64,000 bases of DNA, taken from positions 4,036,585-4,100,584 of the forward strand of contig NZ_CP055156.1 in assembly GCF_014217805.1 (NCBI RefSeq). The letters run 5' to 3'. Below the pieces are notes generated by a model. That model was not told the DNA's origin and made no database searches. It saw only the letters and a list, made by a program, of their open reading frames with translations. Below are positions 41,255-48,274 of the stretch, in pieces. Source of the DNA: Adhaeribacter swui (GTDB lineage Bacteria; Bacteroidota; Bacteroidia; Cytophagales; Hymenobacteraceae). Every line of letters starts with the position of its first letter. Within the stretch, counting starts at the first letter, position 1. The translations under genes were made by a program, and so were the position numbers.

Positions 41255-41753
41255 AAAGCATTGGCGCAAACCAATGGTTTCTATTCCTTTCTTACTTATT
41301 CTTTGCTTAACCGTGCAGTTCTGGTTTAGAACCCCTTCGGTACCAGAAGTAAAAAAGGTAACTAAAACCAGAGTAGTCACCAAAAAGAAAGCAGCTCCGG
41401 TAGTAAAGCTTGAGCAGCTGCCGGATAAACCCAAAAAGCTGGAGGTCTATACCAAGCCGGACACGGTTCGGCGTCAGGCCATGGAAAAGGGAACGCTGGT
41501 AAGTGGCGTGAAGCTTCAGAATAAAAAGCTAGTAGTACACCGAATCTCGCCCAAGGGAATAACTGAAGTCAGTACCTTCACCGCTAAAGATTTACCATCG
41601 CTGGCCATCGCCATAGATTCAGCTGGCCAGGTGAATGTGCAACTGGATCCGAAGGAAGCTCGCCGGCAGCGCCGTAAAAGAGTGTGGCGCAAAATTGGCA
41701 ATGGGGTTGTAGTGGTTGCTGCTTTTGTGGCGGGGGTACTGCTGGTTAATTAA
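41217..41753 (+). CDS. Putative spanin-like membrane protein
   Basis: 178 residues with an N-terminal membrane helix (IPFLLILCLTVQFWF, about 24-38), a Lys/Pro-rich stalk, a compact strand region, and a second hydrophobic segment at the very C-terminus (VVVVAAFVAGVLLV). Two membrane anchors separated by a periplasm-spanning domain recall unimolecular spanins, which fuse the membranes in Gram-negative lysis. Inferred from topology and position after the holin. Confidence 0.5.
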   Translation: MNKLIQNWLLAIKKHWRKPMVSIPFLLILCLTVQFWFRTPSVPEVKKVTKTRVVTKKKAAPVVKLEQLPDKPKKLEVYTKPDTVRRQAMEKGTLVSGVKLQNKKLVVHRISPKGITEVSTFTAKDLPSLAIAIDSAGQVNVQLDPKEARRQRRKRVWRKIGNGVVVVAAFVAGVLLVN

Positions 41754-42000
41754 GTTTTTTAATGCCATATTGTTGAAATAAGGGTGGCACCCAGAAATTT
41801 ATTGTTAAGCGCTATAAGGTCACGGAGTCAACGTTAAGCAACTGGATTAAAAAATAAAATGGTTAGAATTTTGATTTTAAGTTGATTTTTTTGCTCCTTT
41901 GAAATGCGAACTAATTAGTGGAACAGATGCCACTTGAAAACTATCTGTAAAGTTTAAGGTGGCAATTGTATTTTATAGGAAAGACGTTTCTATAACGATA
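41754..42000. other. Non-coding leader of the structured region
   Basis: AT-rich with no good frame. It contains an imperfect hairpin with TGCCAC near 41928 and GTGGCA near 41968, and an isolated GCGAACTAA near 41905 that echoes the arms of the pseudoknot downstream. Confidence 0.4.
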
Positions 42001-42121
42001 GCATTGCCCGTAAGGAAGGAGTGGGTTCCCAGTAATGGCCCAGATTAAACCACTAGTTTAGTTCGCAGCTCCGACTCCTTACGGGCAATGTGCTTTAAAA
42101 ACATTACCATGCGAACTAAAC
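42001..42121 (+). ncRNA. Large potential H-type pseudoknot between lysis and tail genes
   Basis: Arm A at 42002-42016 (CATTGCCCGTAAGGA) is perfectly complementary to 42076-42090, 15 bp. Arm B GTTTAGTTCGCA (42056-42067) is perfectly complementary to 42110-42121, 12 bp. B starts inside the loop of A and closes outside it, so the two helices together make an H-type pseudoknot. There is no T run, so it is not a simple terminator. Possible roles: structured ncRNA, mRNA stability element, or packaging/recognition signal. Confidence 0.5.
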
Positions 42122-42218
42122 AAAACACCTCCACAAAAATCCTAGCCCCACTTGGCAATTGGCATTTATTTCCTAAAGAGAAATTTAGAACAGTTCACGC
42201 TCAGCAATCCATTGTATC

Positions 42219-42497
42219 ATGAGCATCTCGGTCAAAAATGAAAATGGCCAGGTGATCATTACCATTAAGGATCAGCCGCAGCTCACTGAACAGACCCTCG
42301 GCGCTTTAGTAGAATTTATTGACCAGGTAGAAGACCCCAATTATCTTTTAAATTATTTAGCTAATTTGGAAGCTACCGCTCTTATTTATGATCCATCGAG
42401 TCGGGATAAATGGGAGAAAGAATTTGATTTAATGCAGTACCTCCGCGATTTTTTAACGGTGATACGGAGGCATCAGGATCCTAGTACTAGTTTATAA
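42219..42497 (+). CDS. Hypothetical acidic phage protein
   Basis: 92 residues, acidic: ISVKNENGQVIITIKDQPQLTEQTLGALVEFIDQVEDPNYLLNYLANLEAT. It begins 98 nt after the pseudoknot. No family recognised. Confidence 0.5.
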   Translation: MSISVKNENGQVIITIKDQPQLTEQTLGALVEFIDQVEDPNYLLNYLANLEATALIYDPSSRDKWEKEFDLMQYLRDFLTVIRRHQDPSTSL

Positions 42498-42511
42498 ATA
42501 GTTTAATATTA

Positions 42512-42913
42512 ATGGAAACAAAAGATTATTTACCTCTAGCCACTGCTTTTGTAGCTTTAATCGCCATCTTTTCTTCTTATTATTTGCTGTCTAAACAGAT
42601 TTTAAAAAATAAGCGATCAGCATGGATTGAAGATTTTAGAAAGGAAATAGCTAATTATTATACTTTGGCAATTTCAATAAAGCGTGATTCCAGTGATGAT
42701 GATTTAATAAAGATTACAAATAGTTCTGTACTTATAATAATGCTATTAGATATTAAAAGGCCCAAACAAAAAGCCTTTGAAACATTTATTGCTTCCACTA
42801 CTAGTTACGTGATTAATCATGATTATAAAGGATTTGATGATTTGGCAAAAACATTAAAAAAAGTCCTAGATGATGCTAGATCAATAATTGATGACGAATT
42901 TAAAAGATTATAG
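42512..42913 (+). CDS. Hypothetical single-helix membrane protein
   Basis: 133 residues with an N-terminal membrane helix (ATAFVALIAIFSSYYLL, about 9-25) followed by a helical cytoplasmic domain (SAWIEDFRKEIANYYTLAISIKRD). Topology and composition resemble small host proteins that accompany defence or stress genes; its AT-rich codons differ from the virion genes. It may be cargo. Followed by a strong terminator. Confidence 0.5.
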   Translation: METKDYLPLATAFVALIAIFSSYYLLSKQILKNKRSAWIEDFRKEIANYYTLAISIKRDSSDDDLIKITNSSVLIIMLLDIKRPKQKAFETFIASTTSYVINHDYKGFDDLAKTLKKVLDDARSIIDDEFKRL

Positions 42914-42920
42914 TGCTTTA

Positions 42921-42951
42921 AAAACTGCGGCTAATATCAGCCGCAGTTTTT
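42921..42951 (+). terminator. Terminator before the tail operon
   Basis: A 12-bp perfect stem, AAAACTGCGGCT with its complement, around a 6-nt AT-rich loop, ending in T residues. Confidence 0.85.
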
Positions 42952-42986
42952 AATACTTATCTTCTATACCCCTTCTATTCATTTAT

Positions 42987-43021
42987 GTCCTTTCTATAGG
43001 TTAGCGCCCTGCTGAACTTCG
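42987..43021 (+). promoter_or_regulatory. Late-type bipartite promoter, copy 6
   Basis: GTCCTTTCT (42987-42995) and a weaker -7 TGAACTTCG (43013-43021), 26 nt apart, upstream of the tail operon at 43041. Confidence 0.65.
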
Positions 43022-43040
43022 CATAGTAATCTCCCTTACT

Positions 43041-43847
43041 ATGCACTTGGTAGAATTAAAATACGAGAATAAGCACCTTAAAAAGCAAGTTCCGGCTTCC
43101 TGGAACGAACTCACCAGCAAGCAGCTGCTCCGGGTGGTGACCGCATTACTCACCATTCGTAATAAATCGCAGCTAAAATTTAACCTGGTTGAAATCCTGC
43201 TGCAGGTAAAAACTTCTTTTTTGATCCTCTGCTCCGATGAGCAGCTGGTAAACCTAATCCGGCTCACCCGGTTTGTCACTTCTGGCGGTTTGCTAACCAA
43301 GCAATTGCTGCCAGTAGTTTCGGTAGGCAAATGGCGCAAGTTTTACGGTCCAGCCTCTAACTTCCGGAACCTGCTCTTTTTAGAGTTCATCTTTGCCGAC
43401 ACCTACTTCATTGCCTGGTCAAAAAAACAAAACGAGGAGCTGCTGAATAAATTCATAGCCTGCCTATACCGGGAACGCACCTGGTTCCACTTTGTCAAGA
43501 AAAACCTGGCCAGCTACACCGGCGATAATCGCCAGGCTTTTAACTCGCACCTGGTCGCCGATCGGGCTCAGCATATTTCTAAACTGCCTCCGGAAGTAAA
43601 GCAAGCCATTGTGCTCTGGTACCGGGGCTGCCGGCAGGAGCTGGAGAAAAACTTCCCACTGGTTTTTTCTGGCGATAACCAGGATAAAGCCCAGAAAAGT
43701 GGCTGGGATGATGTGTTGCGGCACATTGCCGGCAACGTCCACCAGGTAGAGGCTACTGGCCAGGCGATGGCCCGGAATGTTTTTGCCTTTATGGAAGATA
43801 AGCTGGATCAAGCGGAACAAGCACGAAACAAAAACCAAAGATTCTAA
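43041..43847 (+). CDS. Putative tail-assembly protein
   Basis: 268 residues, helical and basic, opening LVELKYENKHLKKQVPASWNELTSKQLLRVVTALL, the start seen in tail-assembly or head-tail proteins of Bacteroidota phages. First gene of the tail operon; TAATG overlap with the next gene. No motif defines its exact role. Confidence 0.5.
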   Translation: MHLVELKYENKHLKKQVPASWNELTSKQLLRVVTALLTIRNKSQLKFNLVEILLQVKTSFLILCSDEQLVNLIRLTRFVTSGGLLTKQLLPVVSVGKWRKFYGPASNFRNLLFLEFIFADTYFIAWSKKQNEELLNKFIACLYRERTWFHFVKKNLASYTGDNRQAFNSHLVADRAQHISKLPPEVKQAIVLWYRGCRQELEKNFPLVFSGDNQDKAQKSGWDDVLRHIAGNVHQVEATGQAMARNVFAFMEDKLDQAEQARNKNQRF

Positions 43848-44380
43848 TGAGAATAAAAGAATACACCACTCTCTTTCGGGAGCTGGCCAGCCGGCACGTG
43901 GATATCCGGCATACGGATAAAGAATGCCGGTTTATGCGAGCAACCTTAAGTGCAGATGGGCTAGGCCGCCACCTGGATTTAAAAGAATTGTATGATAGTC
44001 TCCGGACGAAATTAAAGTCAGGGTATTTTCTGGTGCTCCAATCTTATGAGATCGATTTCGAGGACAATGTTTCCGACAACCTGAAGAAAATATTTCATGG
44101 AGCCATTATCGTACTTGGCAAAGCTAAAACCGGCGATTACGACGGGCAGGAAGAAGTGCTCGATCGCACGGAGGAAATCGGCGAAGACATTATGGGAGCC
44201 GTGCTGCACCGGTGGCAAACGGATTTTACCCCGCCCATTAAAGTGATATCCGCCCGGGATATTACCTCCGAGAAAGTTGGGCCTGTAGGCGACAATTTTT
44301 TTGGTACCCGCTTTAATTTTTCTTTTTCGGAAGCTGCTAATGGAGCTTTAAAACACAAACCTTCTAAATTCTTAAATTAA
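43847..44380 (+). CDS. Hypothetical tail protein
   Basis: 177 residues with a helical first half and an acidic middle (LGKAKTGDYDGQEEVLDRTEEIGEDIMGAVLHRW). The C-terminus is strand-like (VGDNFFGTRFNFSFSEAANGAL). Linked by TAATG overlaps to both neighbours, so it is part of the virion assembly operon. Function unknown. Confidence 0.5.
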   Translation: MRIKEYTTLFRELASRHVDIRHTDKECRFMRATLSADGLGRHLDLKELYDSLRTKLKSGYFLVLQSYEIDFEDNVSDNLKKIFHGAIIVLGKAKTGDYDGQEEVLDRTEEIGEDIMGAVLHRWQTDFTPPIKVISARDITSEKVGPVGDNFFGTRFNFSFSEAANGALKHKPSKFLN

Positions 44381-46404
44381 TGGCCAATAAAGCTTCCTTA
44401 ACTTTTAGTTTTCGACATAATAGCCTGCAAGTAGGCCAATACGTGGAGTTGCGGTTGTTTGGTAATGTGGTCCGCTTTACGGGAGCCACCGTTACCGACA
44501 CTGCCAACCGCCAATTTAAAGTAACCTCCGGCGCCGGACCGGCCGCCATTGCTTTGCAGCAAATCATTCAGGATTACATTGCGGCCAGTGGTGCGGGCAA
44601 GTACACGGTAGAATATTTTCAGGAAGGAGATGGGCCAAGCTCCGAAAACCCCGATGGTTATTGGATTTATATTTTTGTGGTTCAAGCCACGGAGCTGGGT
44701 TCGGCTTACAACTTCACCGGCAGCACCGTTTCCGGTACAACCTGGGTGATCGGCTACACCGATTCCCGTGCCGAATTTTTATCGGCCACTTATACAACTA
44801 GCCTGGTAAAATGCTTTAGTGGCAGCTCCGGTGCCATTGCTGTTACCGTTACGGGCGGAGAAGGACCTTTTACCTTTTTGTGGGCCGATGGTCCTACCAC
44901 TAAAGATCGCGACTTATTGCCTGCCGGCACTTATCAACTTTTAATTAAAGATGGTACCGGCCAGGATTATTCTTTAACGGCGGAGGTAGGCCAAAACCCT
45001 CGGATCGAAGTCCAGGTGATTAAAGGTGATGGCACCTTAGCACTAAATGTTTCGGGAGGCGTAGCGCCTTACACCTATTTGTGGGAAGACGGCAGCACCG
45101 GATCCTCCCGGGAGAATGTTAGTTACGGGGAGTACTCCTGTATCGTAACTGATTCTTTAGGGTGCCAGGTAGAGGTGCCGATTAATTTTGATAAAGAACG
45201 TTTTTTCTTTTCCCGCAATCCGGTTACCCTGGAGCTGGAGGCCGATGAGCTGGAGTTAAAACCAAACCTGACCTTCTTGTGCGAAGTCTGGCTGGAAAAA
45301 GTTTATCTATCCGGTAACTTCGAAAAAATAACCGAGGATCCTTTGGAGCACCCGGCCGACAGCGATGGTAAAACCATTTTTAACGTGCGCCGGCTTCTGG
45401 ATGCGTACCTGGAGCCGCACTTTCCGGAGTTTAAACAGAACACGATTAGCCGGGCCGATAGTTGTTTTAAACGCTTTTACCTGAAGCACACCGAGAAGTT
45501 TGGCAACCCTCCGGTACCTTCTTCCTTTAGCCAAATAGACTACCGGTACGTGTTGATCGGTGGCCTGGACTGGCCGGAGCATTACGCGCAAACCTATTTT
45601 GAAAGCTATTTGCCCCAGCGCCAGCCTTTCTTTACCTGGGATTTACCTACTAAGGCCGTGTTCCCGGATCAACCGGAATACCTGTACTTTATGCCCCTGA
45701 GTATGCTGACTACCAGCTTCACGGTTAAGGCTAAAGTAAATTACCGGGGCGAAGCGCCTGTCACCTACGATTTATTTACCCAGGAAAACATCAACCGATT
45801 TGAGTTGTACTGCGTGCCAGCCGGCCATGACTTGCTGGATTTAGCGGGTAAAAGGCCTGGCAGTACTATCCTGGGCTGGGATATCTACGTGGTAGATCAG
45901 GCCGGCACCCAGATTTCCGAAACCCGGCGCTACGAATTGGACCAGCGCTATTTTCGCCAAAAACGCTACTTGTTGTACACTAACAGCATTGGCGGCATCA
46001 ATACCATTGCGGCTCTCGGCGAAGGCAAAAGTAAGCTGGATCCGGATGTGCAGCAGCTCGAACGCATTATTACGCCGGACTTTAATCCGGCCCGGGGCGA
46101 AGTGGCCATCACGGATAAATACTTGAAGCCCTCCCTGGAGCTTACTACCGGTTACCGGACCCGGAAGGAAATAGCCAGTTTAACGGATTTTGTGCTCGCC
46201 CGGGAGGCCCGGCTCTTTGGCCGTGATCGGTACCAGGCCGGGACTTTCGTTGCTAAAAACGTGGTGCTGGATGATGAAAGCGAAGACTTTAATTACATCG
46301 ATTTTGAGTTTATGCTGGCCAAGCAATACAACTACACGCCGCAGCTAAAGCTGGCCGGCTACCTGGATGAGACGCCCACCACTGACCCGCGCGAACCATG
46401 GTAG
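44380..46404 (+). CDS. Tail protein carrying SprB-type repeats
   Basis: 674 residues. Residues about 145-275 contain two repeats of the SprB/gliding-adhesin type: VKCFSGSSGAIAVTVTGGEGPFTFLWADG ... LPAGTYQLLIKDG, then GVAPYTYLWEDGSTGSSRENVSYGEYSCIVTDSLGC. These otherwise occur in large secreted Bacteroidota adhesins. The rest is beta-rich structural sequence. It overlaps the following gene by 7 nt. Probably a baseplate or central tail protein that contacts the cell surface. Confidence 0.68.
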   Translation: MANKASLTFSFRHNSLQVGQYVELRLFGNVVRFTGATVTDTANRQFKVTSGAGPAAIALQQIIQDYIAASGAGKYTVEYFQEGDGPSSENPDGYWIYIFVVQATELGSAYNFTGSTVSGTTWVIGYTDSRAEFLSATYTTSLVKCFSGSSGAIAVTVTGGEGPFTFLWADGPTTKDRDLLPAGTYQLLIKDGTGQDYSLTAEVGQNPRIEVQVIKGDGTLALNVSGGVAPYTYLWEDGSTGSSRENVSYGEYSCIVTDSLGCQVEVPINFDKERFFFSRNPVTLELEADELELKPNLTFLCEVWLEKVYLSGNFEKITEDPLEHPADSDGKTIFNVRRLLDAYLEPHFPEFKQNTISRADSCFKRFYLKHTEKFGNPPVPSSFSQIDYRYVLIGGLDWPEHYAQTYFESYLPQRQPFFTWDLPTKAVFPDQPEYLYFMPLSMLTTSFTVKAKVNYRGEAPVTYDLFTQENINRFELYCVPAGHDLLDLAGKRPGSTILGWDIYVVDQAGTQISETRRYELDQRYFRQKRYLLYTNSIGGINTIAALGEGKSKLDPDVQQLERIITPDFNPARGEVAITDKYLKPSLELTTGYRTRKEIASLTDFVLAREARLFGRDRYQAGTFVAKNVVLDDESEDFNYIDFEFMLAKQYNYTPQLKLAGYLDETPTTDPREPW

Positions 46405-47837
46405 GATACCGGATAAATAAAACCTGGCTGGATTTACCTCCGGACTTGAGCGTGCAAATGGAAATCTATAATCCGCTGTTTCAAACAGATTACATTCCCG
46501 GCTCGCTCACGTACCCGTTTAATTTGCCGGCCGACAGCAAACTCAATCAGCGGGAGCTTTCCTTCCCGGGAGAGCTGGCGGTGAGCCGCTACAGTAAGAA
46601 GTTTTTCTCGGCGCAAATGTATTTAATGGATCAGCTCTGGCGGGTAGGAAAACTCAATGTGCTGAAAAAAGTTAAAGATTACAGCGTCAATTTTCAAACC
46701 GATATCGGCGACATCGAGAGCCGGTTGAAAGAAGACAATCTGCGGGACTTGAATCTGGGTACCGCTCCCCTGAGCATGCAGCCGGCTGATATTTATCCGG
46801 GTAGTTTGTACGCCTTATTTCCGCTGAAAAATCCGGGTTTTTACGACGGTAAAAAAGAAACTTTTGGCAAGTACCTGAATTATTACGCGGATGGTTTTCC
46901 AGTAGCTAGTGGCATTCATACCCAAACGCCTTTTCCTTACCTGGTGCACGTGCTGTACCAGGTAATGGCGCATTATGGCTACCGCATTCAGGGAGCCTGG
47001 CTGGAAGAAGAGTCTACCCGGCGTCTGGTGATCTATAATAACCAGGTTCCTGCTGGTGCTCCTTTCCCGATCAACCGGCACGTTCCGGATATGAAGGTAA
47101 ACGAGTTTTTGCGGGCGGTTCGGTCGCTGCTGGGCTTGGGATTTATTTTTAATACCACCGCCAAAATAATGCAAGTGGTTAAGCTTAAGGATGTACTCCG
47201 GAGCACCGCTTACGTGGACTGGACCTCGCGTGCCAAGCCCTCTTACGAGTGGGAACCGAATCTCACCAATGGCTTTACGCTCAAGCAAGAGCCGGATGGC
47301 AGTGATGAAATTTATAAAACGCAGCCATCTGGCTTTGGTACTTTCAAAGTAGGAGCGGCCAAAGAAGAAATTACTTACCCGGCCGGCACCTTGCCTACCC
47401 TTTTTCAAGCCGATGAATTAAATACTTCCCGGCAGTGGCTCGTGCCCCAGGCTAATCAAAAAGGGAGTACCCTGGAGATGGATATCGGGGAAAATAAATT
47501 TGCGCTACGCCTGCTTTCTTACGCCGGCATGCAGCCTGACTCCCAAGGCAACTTATATCCGCAGGGTACCAACGCGCCGCTGGTCTGGGATGGTCCGGAT
47601 GGGCTTTACAACCAGGCGCACAAAGAATGGATCGAGTTTCGCGGCACGACGGAGTTGGTGGAAGCCAAGATCAATTTTACGATCGAAGATTTGCTGCGAC
47701 TCAAACCCGATTTAAAAGCCATGATTCGCTACGAAGATGGTACCATCAAAGCGCTGTGGGAAAAAATCACGCTCGGCATTAACAACAAAACCGGCATCCA
47801 GGAAGCCAAAGTCTCCTTGTTTAAAGTGCCATTTTAA
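46398..47837 (+). CDS. Putative baseplate/tail protein
   Basis: 479 residues, beta-rich with many aromatic residues: WLDLPPDLSVQMEIYNPLFQTDYIPGSLTYPFNLPADSKLNQ near the start and FLRAVRSLLGLGFIFNTTAKIMQVVKLKDVLRSTAYVDWTSRA in the middle. The LGLGFIFNTTAKIMQVV part resembles hub/late-control-type phage proteins. Overlaps its upstream neighbour. Confidence 0.55.
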   Translation: MVGYRINKTWLDLPPDLSVQMEIYNPLFQTDYIPGSLTYPFNLPADSKLNQRELSFPGELAVSRYSKKFFSAQMYLMDQLWRVGKLNVLKKVKDYSVNFQTDIGDIESRLKEDNLRDLNLGTAPLSMQPADIYPGSLYALFPLKNPGFYDGKKETFGKYLNYYADGFPVASGIHTQTPFPYLVHVLYQVMAHYGYRIQGAWLEEESTRRLVIYNNQVPAGAPFPINRHVPDMKVNEFLRAVRSLLGLGFIFNTTAKIMQVVKLKDVLRSTAYVDWTSRAKPSYEWEPNLTNGFTLKQEPDGSDEIYKTQPSGFGTFKVGAAKEEITYPAGTLPTLFQADELNTSRQWLVPQANQKGSTLEMDIGENKFALRLLSYAGMQPDSQGNLYPQGTNAPLVWDGPDGLYNQAHKEWIEFRGTTELVEAKINFTIEDLLRLKPDLKAMIRYEDGTIKALWEKITLGINNKTGIQEAKVSLFKVPF

Positions 47838-47839
47838 GT

Positions 47840-48274
47840 ATGAAAACACAAAAACAAACGGCCGAAGAGTGGCTCGTTTTCGCGATTGAAAACTGGAAGA
47901 AAGAGCTCACTCGTTTACGAGCCCGCGATACCGATGAGCTTTTTAACAGCTTCCACGGCAACGTGATCGAGCAGGCGGGAGGCGAACGGATTAAAGTCGA
48001 GATTGCCTACGCCTGGTACGGCCAGATGGTCGATATGGGAGTGGGCCGGGGTACCCGTTCCGGCGAGCAAAAGGACCAGGCCACCGAGCGTAAGTTGATC
48101 GGCCGCTACAAAGGCAACCGACGCCAGGCTAAAAAATGGTACAGCGGCAAAAACCGCAACAGTATTGGCTACCAGACTTCGCGCCTGGGGCAGCTGATGC
48201 AAGAAATAATGGTAATGGCCGCCACCGAGAAAGTGGCCGGCAGCAAAAATCAAAAAATTGTAGTGAATTTTTAA
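47840..48274 (+). CDS. Tail-completion-like protein
   Basis: 144 residues, basic: EEWLVFAIENWKKELTRLRARDTDELFNSFHGNVI, EIAYAWYGQMVDMGVGRGTRSG, and an Arg/Lys-rich RYKGNRRQAKKWYSGKN. The YxWYGQMVDMGVGRG stretch recalls HK97 gp10-type tail-completion proteins. Placed just before the tape measure gene. Confidence 0.55.
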   Translation: MKTQKQTAEEWLVFAIENWKKELTRLRARDTDELFNSFHGNVIEQAGGERIKVEIAYAWYGQMVDMGVGRGTRSGEQKDQATERKLIGRYKGNRRQAKKWYSGKNRNSIGYQTSRLGQLMQEIMVMAATEKVAGSKNQKIVVNF

